NCBI RefSeq assembly: GCF_014839805.1 | Contig: NC_051120.1 | Location: 2,914,001-2,978,000, forward strand | Origin: Manduca sexta | Taxonomy: Eukaryota > Arthropoda > Insecta > Lepidoptera > Sphingidae | Direction of reading: 5' to 3' | DNA length: 64,000 nt | In this document: positions 1 through 13,500 of the stretch, piece after piece | Numbering within the stretch: position 1 is the first letter of the stretch | Layout of the letters: the number at the start of each line of letters is the position of its first letter | Made by a program: the position numbers and the translations under genes | The notes under the pieces: generated by a model | What the model was told of the DNA's origin: nothing | What the model saw: only the letters and a program-made list of their open reading frames with translations | The model's database searches: none

Positions 1-1397
1 GTCAAATCCAAAATCACATATTCATTATCAATTACAAATCAATCAAATGTTGCTAAGTTCGGCTTTTAAAACCTGTACTAATGAAATTGTTTTCTCACGA
101 TATTTGCCTTTGTAAGTGTGAAAGAATCTCTAATAAACATGCCGATGCTGTGATAAGCCTGATTACAGGCCGATCAGACGATATTATTGCCGGCTACGAT
201 ATAATTACACATCAAACATTGACGGTACTAATGGAACTCGATTTCATTTTTAATGTTCGAGTTGATATAATGGCTTGATTAAACTATAAATAAATGTGAC
301 GTTGATTTGAAATGGTTTACGATTAAGTTTAAGGAAAATATATAGCTTATCTCACGCTTTATCATTTAAATCCATTTAGCAGTTTGTGTCTTAACTTCTA
401 ATGAACTTGCAAACATAATATGGGAATCATAAACTCAGTTTATTTTTCATAAGAAAAAACAATATTTTGTAAAACAAAATCAGTCTTACTTATAAACTTG
501 TTTTAGCATTAAAAGGTGATTAAGAATTGCTTAAATAGCTGTTAAAAACATCATTGGCTTTTTATTTAAAACCTTATTAAGAGCCAAGATGGCGGGTTTT
601 GACTTACAGCTGATCGAGTAAATTTGTGTCTTAGCTAAGCATAGCTTTGCCAAATTTTTATAAGTAAGATTGAATATGTTTAAAATAAAAGACAAAAAGA
701 ACTTTCATGCTCCACTAAAATACTGAATGTAAATAAATACCCATAAAACTCATTCACAAAACATTGTTCAAATTCAAAGTGAAAACGCGACTCGGAGTAC
801 CGAACGTCTCAAGACACCTAACCCAAGCGTGAGCATTCAATTATATGTAATAACTGGGCTATATCGAAGCCTATCAATTTGTCAGTCAAGCCATCCGACC
901 TCTTTATATTATAACATTTTATATTCACTTAAACATTTTGAAAGTAAACTTGTTAATTATACTTACGTACACGATATATCATGAAGATCGGTTTTGACTG
1001 ACGTTATTTTAATATGGAGTAGGTGATGAGCGAAATAGTATCGCTTGTGTTAATTAACTTTGCTTTTTATGTATTGGTTAACACAGTTTTAGATTAAGTT
1101 TTTATGTTCGATTTTGTTGGATAGTAAATGTTTTTTTTTTTAAAATGACTTCATTATGTGAGAAGTTAAACGCAGCAAAGTCCGAAAAATCGCATATTGA
1201 AACGGAATATGATTTTAAATATTATGTCGTCTCAAGATTCAAGCTACCCTGGACTCTAATGCCAATCCATTCTCGGGTCTTTTTAATCGATAAATACAAT
1301 TTGATTTTCCATCTCGGAAAAATAAAGCACTGCACAGTTCATAGCCTGATTGCGCTTTATTCATAGCAATTTTGAACTTTAATAACATTTTACATAC
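1..1397 (-). other. dys: dys intron, incomplete, beyond the last visible exon
   Basis: The stretch is AT-rich with no recognisable exon or repeat. The only notable spot is a YY1/Pho-like CAAGATGGCGGG at 585-596. Stops are frequent in all frames on both strands. Confidence 0.6.
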
Positions 1398-1571
1398 CTT
1401 CTGATCCCCGAACCTCATCTGCCTCCTAGCATTTCTAGCAACATTCATCCTGCAGAGGAATACCCTGTCTTCTCCATCAGTCGGCGCCCGAGACAGCTCT
1501 GTCCTCACTGCTTGCTGGTCTTGCTTATCTATGACGTCGTACACGCTGTCGCCGTGGATGAGGAGGTCCTC
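1398..1571 (-). CDS. dys: dys exon, middle of PAS-A
   Basis: The exon has 58 codons in phase 0, starting [20 protein letters not shown] and ending [10 protein letters not shown]. The GDSVYDVID motif is the PAS-A helix-turn element that follows LGHSM, and the [17 protein letters not shown] stretch matches the later strands of dysfusion-type PAS-A. The acceptor is CATCAG and the donor AAG|gtatgta. The segment rich in acidic and small residues between them ([10 protein letters not shown]) is a loop that varies in length in the family. The next exon should continue with the last PAS-A strands, but it is not visible in the remaining 1.4 kb. Confidence 0.92.
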
Positions 1572-4500
1572 CTGATGAAGAATGATGGAGTTAGAGTTAT
1601 TGTTCACGTGTGGGTATTTCAATATTCAATACTGAAAGATGATCAGGTTTGGTTAAAGTGAGTGTGTCAAGATATAATGGTTGTATGGGATTGTTGGGGC
1701 AAATATTTGGGCTGTGGTTATTTCTTTTAAATAATTAAGTATTGTTACGATAAAAATGTTTGTGTAAGGGTATTTGTGACAAGTTTTGTTATAAGACACT
1801 AAGCGTTAGACAGACTGAGGTAGTTGGAAATTGCCACCGAGAAGTTGCTTCAAAAGTTGGTCGTTGCCAGTCGTACTGGTCGTTTGATTTGTGTAATATT
1901 TGTGGAAGTATATAGTAATCCGTGATATTTATTTTTATTCTTAAAATCGCTTTAGTTCCTAACAGTATAGATATGACAAACGTACTCTTATGACGTTTAT
2001 CTACATATATAAGATGATTGTCAATAGCTTTTCACCAAAAAATACTATATAATGTTTTGTTACATTGTACCCACAATAAAACATTTCTGCATCGTTCATT
2101 ACTGTTTCCATTGCGTCACACATAGAACAAAACGTAGGAAACGAAGTGGCGGGCGGTGATTAAAATAATATACCCTGCGGTCGGCACAATGATTGAAATG
2201 TCGACGTAATCTAGCTAAGTATACGCCTCCTTAAAAATAAAAGCGGTTGCCGCAATGGGTTTGGGTTTAGTTAGAGTTCTATATGCAAATTTATGGATAG
2301 AAACATATATCCGCAGTGTGCGGATTTATCCGAAGAGGCGGATAACTTTCGGATATTATTTAGGGTTGAAATCTGCCGATTTGATCTGTAACTTGGTTAC
2401 TTTTAGAGGTGTTAGAAATTGAAATAATATCCACCAATATTGTGTTAACATCGGAGAGTATAGAAAACAATTCTAGCGACGTAATATTCGTGGTTAATAT
2501 TTGTCCAGCGAAAGATAAATCGGTTAACGCAAATTCAAAAGCGAACAATAAATTTATCAAAAACAACATTCTTACCGGTCAAAGATACAAGATTAAATAG
2601 CTCGGGTTTTCGCACATAATTATAGGGTCATAACATAATAACCGTTTCGCACCTTCTTAACAATCTAGATCTAACCTTGATTTGTTAAATTAACTGCCGA
2701 TAATTACTGATTTATGCATAATAATTTATAGTCTCAGGTCAATCGAGGTCAACGAAATTTTATTTTAATTTCCTTTACTTTCATAAACAAATTCAATTAG
2801 CTCAAGACGGCTTAAACAACTTTAATTAAATCATATTTCTTGAACAACTCAAAGAAAATTTTCTCGTAGATTACCAACATTATCTTCGGGAAGGGTTGGC
2901 AGGTTTGGAAAAAAAAATATTTGAATTTGGAACGAAGGTGATTTATTCAATGTCTTTTGTATCTTGAGTTAGTATTTACTGCAATTATTAACACATTTGG
3001 TTTATAAAAACTAATGCCAAAGGCCAGACCACCTGCGGCTATAAATTATTAAGATAGAAGGGGTGTTAACTTGTAAAGAAAATGGTCAGTATTAGAATAT
3101 CAGTGACTTTATACAAAGCTGGAGATGCTTTTAACAAAAATCTTGGTTAGTCTGATTCAGTATTAGAAGCTGGATTGAGTGATTTAGGATTACATATAAT
3201 TATATCAGTGGGAATCAATCAAATATGGTCATTTAGCATATTCTACCATAGCATTATATAGCTACTTATACCCTTAAAACGGAAAGTAATCTTGATGCAG
3301 CATCACCGAGCACAGGTATATTACCGATAGATAATTAACACAAAATGACTAGCTTTCACTTTTTGTGATTTTGTTCCTTATATTGACGATTAATATGATT
3401 TTCATAAATCTCCGAGGTGGCAGCCCTGTGTTGACGTCACGAGGCGCGTCACACCGCCCCGCCCACCTGTCGCGGGGCTGCGCGTTAAGACATAATAGTG
3501 CGCGTGCGCAGCTCCGCCGCCCACGTGCTATGCCGTGGGGGGCGCTGACATATGAAAATTCACACACAAAAATTGGCATGTCTGTTTTGTTACCTAGCTG
3601 TTTATACGCGTCTATTGTATTTCGCTACAGAAGGTTCTAAGTTATAAGTGTTGTAAATTGTATTGTAATTGTATTTGCTAACTTCATGTTCTATGTATGA
3701 TTTGAGAAGGAAAGGAAATGGTGATTCCACAATATGAATACGTGTAAGATAATGTGTCAAATATGGTTACGGGAAAGAAAGCCTTGTACGAAATGTTGGG
3801 ACTTGAATTTAGAAATTACCTCTTAATAATAAGACGTTTCATAGTGAAAAGTGTAATGTTGGTTATTTAACATTTTAGTTACGTTTAAACAGAGTCAAGA
3901 GATTTTTAAAACTAAATCTATAAATGCTTAAGATTCAGTAGTCCGAATATTCCTAGCATCCTTCTACTGTCCCCCAATTATTCCTTTAGTTGGCCATTCA
4001 CTTTCACTATTCATATCCTACTGCAGATGTTATGATGGAAATTCACATGAGATGGCCCACCCGTTTACAACAAATAAGATCTATTTTAGATGCTAAATAA
4101 ATACCTATCTGCGAGCTATTCCAAAGACCACCAACATTGCGTCTCAACTTTCTAGAAACCAACTTTGGAATTATTTAATCATGCGCACATAAGATAATTG
4201 CTGTAGGCCTCTCCGCCCATCGCTGCTCGCATAAACACGTGCTTATTTATGTAAATATGACAGCAACGGCTTTATAATATTGTAACACTAATGCTATGGG
4301 AAAATGGTTTTATGGTTTTATAGTTTTGACGGAGATGGTATGGTTTGTAAGCAAATTGGTGGTTTTGTGCGGCGCAGAATAGAGTAAGACGTAAAATATT
4401 GCTGGCTGACTATTAGAATGCCTGATGTTTATATTTATTGCCATCAAAAATGAGGTTAATATATTGCGTGTAAGCAAAAATTAGAAAGGTAATAAGTCAT

Positions 4501-7500
4501 GGTTTCCCCTTTATTTATTTTTCGGGATATTTGGAAATTTTAACTAAAAAAAAATCCTAGAATCGTGTGTTGTATTTGTGCACAAAATATAAACTTGTCA
4601 TAGTATACCAGCGAAATGGTTAGTTCGGTAATTAAAAATCTATGTTTCTAAGTAAGGATTTACCAAGGCTAAGGTATGCGAGAGGCAGACTGGATTGCCT
4701 GTTGCGACAACCAAGCAGTAAGCACGCAATGTTTTTTATGCAGTTGAAGAACATGTAGAAATTGCTGAACAATTTTGTGCTTTCTCATCTAACATCAAGG
4801 TGAATAGTGAAGTTCAGAACCTATTCAACGATTTGTATCACTAACATTATTTAATCGTATGTCTTCCCATCAAGCGACAATTTTTATCATCAGTCAGTTG
4901 ATGTTAATGTATAGGAACTTATCCACAACCTTACTCTACAAAGGCATCACGACCAAGGTTCATCAAAATCCCAACGAATCCAAAAATTCAAAAGTTTACT
5001 CAAGACCTTGGTCATTAATGTCTTACGTCCATTATTTACCCTCGACGGACGAACAACCGAATTAACGCTAATTTTTATTACCCAGCCGCGAGCCACCATA
5101 AATTCTCAGCTATTAGACTTTGTAAGTGTTAAATTCAAACGCCGTACAACCGCTAAGTATGGGCTAAAATCCGTTGAGTGAATAATATCAGTTTTGATTT
5201 ATCACGTTGTAAAAGAATGATGGAGTCGTAAAAACATATTGTCAGACGATAAAATCGACGCGGTTCTTTTTGTATTGTTGCTTTGAGTTAAATGAATAAA
5301 ATAAAATATTGTTGTTTTCGGTTATACGGCTATCCTATGTCATGATGAGCATTTGTGGGAGATTGGAAAGAAATGAAAAGAAATACATAAAATATTCTTT
5401 ATGATCAGCGACTATCGAGGTAAAATAAGCGATTCTTCTATGAACGTTTAAAATTCATAAAACTTACAGATTGCATTTTATAACGAAAACCAGTGTCGGA
5501 TTCATATTTTTTATGAGTGTAGGCCACTTTATATCCGCCGCCCCATGTAGGTAGGTTTGTAGGTAACTTAATAATTTTCCATTTGTTTGTATTATGGAAG
5601 GCACCAAAGTTAAATAAACGAATGATTAATTAAATTTAGTGAGCGTCTTCTGAAATTTGCCGCGTCTAAGAGGCTGCCGCCCATAGACCGCGGCCTTTAC
5701 AAATCCAGGATTGATGAAAACCACTATTCGAGAATAGCCGAAAATTTCAATAACATACATTCAATAATATAAATAAAGTTACATTAAATACAGCTTAAAA
5801 GTTTAATAGGACGATGCTCTAACAAGAACCTTTATTCAGTCCACAGACGTACGATTGGATGTTACAACACGCGAATTCATTTTTATCATGAGCCTTGCTC
5901 CTGTAACTGGGTCAATGTTTTTCTTTCGGTCCTCGGAACTCCGTGACCAGACAATCTTGGCTTCACATTGTCACGTAAACAGAGATTTCGTAGCGATAAT
6001 CAGATACGACTTATTTAGCATTTTACGCGGACAGAATATTAAAATTAAATTAACAAAAAAGTGCAAATGCAAATATAAGTTTATTTTCTTGGAGATATGA
6101 AGATTAACATGTCGAGTATGAAAATAAAAGAATCCGTTATGAAGACATTTGTCAAATAGGGCACGTAGCTTGGATGAGTCATTTTGGTCTAATTGCAGTA
6201 ATATACGTGGTATAAGGCAAAAGGATTAAAGCTTGTCACACAAAAGTTTTCGCTTAGTTTTCTGAATAACTACCTGTCTGCGAATTCTCTTCACGGACAT
6301 AGTCCTAGACAATTTTTATTAAAAAACTCATACAATGTTGCTCAATATGGGACCAAACAAAAGATTTGCCGGTGCGTAGTACATATACAATTATCATTGG
6401 ACCAAAGAGGCAACAAGGAGGATAATTGAATGATATGATATTAACGTAACATAAATTAGATTTCGAAAATAAATTTCGATAATAAAATAAAATTGGAATC
6501 ATAGATAAGAGAATAATTAGAGAGAAAAACGTTACATCATGTACAACATAAAATGCGCCTAATATAAATGCATCGGTAAAACTTGAAAATCATAAAATGC
6601 AAAAATACAAAAAACAACAAGATGCAAATCATACAGCATTAATCGATGTACCAAAGCATTGAATTGGTAGCTATTTACATTAACAACAATACAAAGAACG
6701 GATAATCGTAGTCAATAAAGCTATTTTATTTTACAAATGCATTTTCGCTTTCGATGAACAAACAATAAATAAACACGAGGCGGAATCCATTGCTGAATCT
6801 GTTTATTTTACGTTAATACGCGCGTTGCGGTGGGTCTATTGAATTTATCTTTTGAGTAATGTTGAGATAGGGTTGCAGAAATAATAAACGGATAAACTTA
6901 TTACAGTAAATGATAAAGATGAAGGAATTAATTGTGAAAGACTGGAATCATTTTCTGGTTTTTTAATAAATGTCTAATTGCGCTTGCACATTTGAGTAGT
7001 AGATGAATGATTATTTATTGGTAGATCTAGTACCGCTAATAGTTTATGAGACTAATAGGTTTTTGTTACAAACGATTCAAATATTGCTGAGAAATTATCT
7101 TTCCAAGTGCTTGTTATTTGTTGAGTATGATCTGCTAAGATATCATATATTTCGTTTTTGACTGAACAGTAAACATGCATATTATGCTGAAGACTCTCAA
7201 AGTCCCTCATATTCTGTGATATCGCGTTTCGAGATATGCCAATGTATATATAAAAAAATAATACCAGCCCTGGATTATACACTGTACTAATACAGGGCAC
7301 GAGGCACGGGATTCCTCTACTACTGAGAGGAATTAGGCCTTAATCGTTGACCTATTGCGAGTTGGCATACTTCACATACCTCCAAATTCTAATATGGAAT
7401 TCTTAGGTATGCAGCGTTTCCTTACGATATTTTCCTTCACCATTAAAGCGAACGATAATTCATAAACAATACACCTATAACTTCCGAAAAGTCAAAGTGC

Positions 7501-10500
7501 TTTGGGTTTTGAACTTGCGATCCTTCGTCTCAACAGTCCGTTCCGTTCCTCACTAAGCTGATGTCGCTTATACCAGCGCGCCTGAAGCTAATAAGGACAG
7601 TATAGTTCTTAACTACGCAGTTATCCTAGTCACTCAATGTTATAATTGGGCTAGCCCAAACCCTTTACCCTAGGGTAATCATCTAAAAACTGACAGTAAT
7701 CAGCTCTTATTTCAAAATGTTAGCAAGTCTTCGTTGTTTTCGATTGATTCCGCAGCATATTGATCTGTTACCGTTATTCCAACATTTAGATTGGCCGATA
7801 TGGCAAATGATTGGTCCAATTATGATTGTTAGATTTTTGGATTTGATTACTTTTGCTAATGCATCCATATTGGTATGGCTCTTAGAACTTCAATTATGAA
7901 TTATATGAGGATGAATTTTAATAAATCATGTTTCAATTGAGCGTTTTGTGTTTTAACATGGTAAACTTACATATATAATAAAAAAAGAAATAATATCTGT
8001 ATATTTAGCTGATAGTTAAATACTTCACTCATCACTTATATTGCAACTTATATCATACCCTAATGGGTACATTCATCTATTTAATAATTTCAAATACAGA
8101 ACTAATGTTCTGTATTTGAGATGATTAAATAGATGAATATATGAGGGCATATTATAAATTTCTTTTTTATAATTATACTTCAACGATTTAAATTGTTAAT
8201 TCCATAGATGCATACCAGTTATTAATGTTAATGTTAGATGGAAAACACATGTTATTGAAGTATTACTGGATTATTTACACCCAAAGTATATACTATGAAT
8301 AATGACAACAACGCATAAAGTATTCAAAAACGATATTTTATTTATCGAAACTTTGCACGGTTCAATTTAATAAGTTTCATTAATCATTGCATAAACAAAC
8401 TGCACGACATTATCAAACGTTACCGATTACGAGATTTCAAAATATCGCTGCCAAGCACCGGATTAATTACAGAACAATTAGTTACTTTTGACACTTGACA
8501 ATTAGCCGTTCCAAGGTTCGACTTCCGTGCCGGAACATTTCGACCCGGTACTGTTCCTAAGATTTTGTCCTTTGCATAATGCAATGTCTAATTGGTCATG
8601 TTTTCTGCATTCTTCGAGTGACCTTACTGTTATTTTGCAAAGCAAATAAGGGTTAGGTTTGATATTAGAAATACACAATATTTTATGTCTTTATTGGATT
8701 GCGATAAACTAATTGCATTAAATAATAGTTTATATTATGACATGACATAATCAAACTATATTATGTCCTGTTTACCGACCTTTTGGCGGATTGTGAGTTT
8801 TAGGGTCCATTCACACGTACCGCAACTGCACCACATAGCACGGACAAAACGTGGACGAATAATGGTCGCGTTGTGGTTACAGTGTGGTCAATATCGCCCA
8901 CATGGTTAAATTTGGCATCAAAATGCGATCCCTGTAACTATTCATTTTCATACAAATTATATTATCGTAGATCTGGACCATATTGCAACTACTGCTTGAC
9001 CAGATTTTGTCGCTGCGATGTGGTAAGGTCTTGGTGTGTGAATGGATCCTTAGGCCGTTTTGCCCTTATATTGAACTCGGTACAAGACAGCGGAATAATC
9101 TTACTGAAATTATAAATCCTTGAATATGTAACGTTTGGATGTTTGGTCGAAGTACACGGCAAAATTGAGAAACGGATTTACATGATTTGTAAATAAGTAA
9201 GATGGATAGATCGAATCCTGGGTTAACATGTGAGCTATTATTATTTTACGAAAGTATTTTTGGAATTTAAAAAAAAAAGGTTTTCACGCTGGTAGCTGTA
9301 GAGCAATACTCATTAGATTGTATAAGTTATGTGAACGAAAATAACTAAATGTAACTGAAAAAATTCCAATTAAAATGAATCGAGAATAGGCAACGAGATT
9401 ACTTTTGCCTTTAAAAACCAAATAGACTTCCTAAATGCAGAATTGATTACATTACATTTGGTAATCAAGCACATACTATAGCGACAGTGAATACGATTAA
9501 TAAAATTAGAATTAACACGAACCGCAAGTTAATTTTCACGAACAATAAATCTTGCCACAAAGAGTGTCTATTAGTTTTTACACCAACAGTCATTACATTG
9601 AATGGTAAGTCAGCACTTGTAACAGATGTAAAAACAAATACGCCTCCGGTTATGTAGATTAATGATACACAAACGAATGCACCGACAGTAATTTTGTTTA
9701 CAAATATGTACGTGTCTCGCATAATTGATAGGTTTGTAATTTTTAACATTTATAATGTGGACGCTTCTTACATCTGTTGCTATGAAATATTAGATGTTTA
9801 AGAGCTAATTGTGGAACAGAAGTGATTGAAATTTGTCTTTGAAATATTGAACTTCAAATAATATATCTTTGACCAAATCAAGTTAATTTATGGTGAAACA
9901 TATTAAAGGGAAGGTCGCAGACAAAAAATATAGATAAGTGTTAGAAGAACAAACTGACTGAAAATAACATTTACTTGAAAATTAATAGAAAACATTCTGG
10001 TAAAAAATACATTTTCTGAGTATTGTAATACAGCTAGATAAGGAAGCGATGTAATTCATATAATCCTAGTGTAACCCTCACTGTTATGAGCCATAATGAC
10101 AGTTTAGCCGTGAAAGACATTTCAGTACCTTCAGTACAACAAAAGGGCGCAGTCACACAATAGTAATGATAAATGCCACATCGCCATCGGCATAGGCGCG
10201 GAACAAACCATACCTCAACAACCCTGGCCAGTTTAACCAGACCTCTGTTGGTATCCGCGCCAAAGTTAACATAATCGAAGAAGAAATTTTTGTATGAAAG
10301 CCAAGGCTCCAGGTGAAATGGACGGATTTATTACAAAGGTATTTAATATTGAGGATCAATAAATCGGCACAGTTAGCGCGACGAAAGAGCATTGTCTAAG
10401 CTATTATCATTATATTGTTCGGTTTGCATATTGAATTGTGCGTCCATTGTTTATGGGTTAAGTTTCTTGCTGCTACGTGTGTGGTTTGCTTTATTGCTGT

Positions 10501-13500
10501 TCAATGGACTGTAGTCTGCATCTATTGTGCTGACGTCTCTTTCAATTAAATTGGTAAATGTTTTAGATGTTGAAGTAATTGAGGAACTGTTATATTTATC
10601 TATAGATGTTCTAGATGTTTCCGGAAGAGGGGAGTTTAATCTCTGTTATGTATTAATAACATTTAAAAAGAGTCGCGTTATGAATATTTGCGAAATTAAA
10701 CGTCAATATAAAGTATTTGGCATCGAAAACCATGATTCAGATTTTATCGTGGTTTTTTGCATTTCAATTTTTTCCCCTATATTTCTATTTGAAAGCAAAT
10801 TATAATACAAAAGAACGCGAAAAATCCGAAATCAAGTTTTATTTCGATATCCAACTTTCGCGTAAACATAAAATATCATTAAAGCGTTTGGTTCAATGTT
10901 ATAGTTGCTAATACTATGAAGAATGCAAACTTGAACTTCATCCTCGTAACGTCTCATTTACGGATGATCTAAACGGTATTAGCTAAAGGTGATATAAAAA
11001 GTAATAAATTAACATAAAGCATTACAGACGACACTCCCACAGAACTATACAAAATGGACACTGTATTGTTTTTTAAAAAGATACTTCGAATTAAGTACTT
11101 GCTCTAAAATCTTATCATTAATCTTAATTGTGGAATAACAATAAAATATTACTGAGATGTTCGAGACGTTTTCGATCGAAACGTACTCTGTTGTAACATA
11201 AATAAAGTTTAAAACGGTTCGCTGTTGGCTTTAGTTAGTTTATTATCGGTCCATAAGAATGGTATCGTGGGAATTCTGCTCATAGATGAGTTATGTCGAT
11301 CTATCGAGATGGAAACGGAATTATCTGTGTAATATTGGATGTTTTAGCCGGAACTGGTTGGGTATCATGTAAACTACGAACAGATTATAGGTTTTTGTAT
11401 GTTTAGATACTTGTAGTGGCAAGTTGCAGAAGGGAACCGGTAACTTTCTAAGTTCGAATACTATGATATTTAAAATTAATAATAATAATACCAATCCTTT
11501 ATTATATACCCACTGCTGAGAAGGCCTTAGTCCACCGCGCTAGGCTAATAAGGATTGGCAGACTTCACATACCATCAAAATTCTTATAGAGAACTTCTCA
11601 GCTATATAGGTTTCCTCACAATGTTTTCCTTCACCGTTAAAGTAAACGATAATTCACAAAGAATGCACACATAACTATAAAAAATTCGGAGGTGGGTTTA
11701 ATATTTGGGTTTTATAATTTTGAGGCAAATACGATTTAGATGAGGTTTATATTTGTTACACCCTTTCCTAAAAAAATATCACAGTGCAAATAGTAATTAA
11801 TATTATGATGAAAATTATTTCACTTTATTTTCATTATTTATTATATTTATTTTCTTAAGAATGTTACAGGATATATTTTTCTCAAATTTATGTACGCTTT
11901 TGTAAGTGTTATTTGACTAAATACGGGACTACAATCAGTAGTTCATTGTCTAGGACCTTTATTAGATGTAATAATAAAAATATTTTTTTAAAAACTCATT
12001 CCAAGTTCTTTGTCATACGAAAAAATTAAAAATGTATCTACCAACATCAAAAACCTGTTCTATTTGTGGACACAGCGGCGCTCTTATCTCTGTCAACCGA
12101 ATCAAAACATTGTCACATGTGCGTTGGAGCGAAAAGTTTATAGATAAGCGGGGATGCATGTCTATTAATCACAATTTGAACATATTGACTAGTTATCATT
12201 ACATACTGTGGTAGCGACGTTTCACACGGACCGACCGCCAAAATTTATATACAGGGTGGTTTATTTTCACGTAAAAAAAAAATCATTATCACAGAACCAG
12301 AGAACATGATAAAAAAGTCTTCGCGGCGTTTTCTCGTTTTTTTACTGCTGAGGTTCGAATTTATTCCTTCATGTTGTTCTCTTAAAGACAAGAAAATTTA
12401 TTTATTCTCTCGAATCACGAAAGGAATGCTGACACTTCGTAAATATGCATTTTCACAATCATAGAATTCATTCACAATTCACATTTCATCTAATCACTAC
12501 AGACGCTGTGCTGTGGAAGATTTTAATGTCCGGTATTGTATAAGTAGCATAATATACTTAGATTTGAACATTTACACTGTAAAAAGTATGTAATGTAAAC
12601 TGACATAAGATGCAAATCATAAAAACTAAAATCGAACAACTAATAATTTTCAAAAATATATTTGCAAAAAGTATTTCGTTTTTATTTTTATTGTTTTGCT
12701 TAAATGTAATTTATTTCCGTTTAAAAATAATAATCAACCTATATATACCACATGAGTGCGGGCGCGGCTAACAATAAAACATAGTGATTAATTTATCGTG
12801 GCCGGCGCGGGCTAACGAGCAACTATTTGGGGTCAGATACCATTTGTATCTGGCCCACCGGCGAGCTTTGTAAGAGAGAAAAATTGATACTTTCGGCGAT
12901 ATTGATTTCGCTACAATAGATGAAACATGATGTGAACGATGCCTTATGAAAGCTGCGTCTAGCTACGTAGATTATGTGGACATGGCTTTAGAAAATTGAT
13001 ACCAAATTCTATAACTAATTCACAAATAATTGACAATCTAAATAATGATGAAAATAAAGTAATATTCTTTTCAACATATTGATTCTCAAACTAAGTTGCA
13101 TAATTATAATAATTTAAAGATATTCTTATAATTGTAGGAGATCATTTTCAAGAACGTTTATAAGGCTTAGTTTATAATATATTAATAACTAATTTGATTA
13201 AGAATAGTGACCAACTCACTAACTAAATATTGAATTAACAAAATGAGCCAATATTTTAGTGATGATTTGACAAAAGTTACTACTGATGTTTACTTCAAAT
13301 TAGGATCAATAAATCACTCAAACATAATCGCTAGATTGTCCCAAAAATAACATAATAGAATCAGATCTGTACAGTACAGCAAAATACCCAACATTAGAAT
13401 TGACCGTTATTTTTCTGGAATGTTCGACTCGATAGAAGTAAAAGAAAATATGCTACATCGTTAAGTCATTGTAATAAGTATGTAATTTGTATCATACGGC

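Noticed and set aside
3349..3640. Protein-coding gene in the GC-rich islet
   Set aside because: Overlapping open frames on both strands follow from few stop codons in GC-rich sequence; no domain, splice context or start context supports them.
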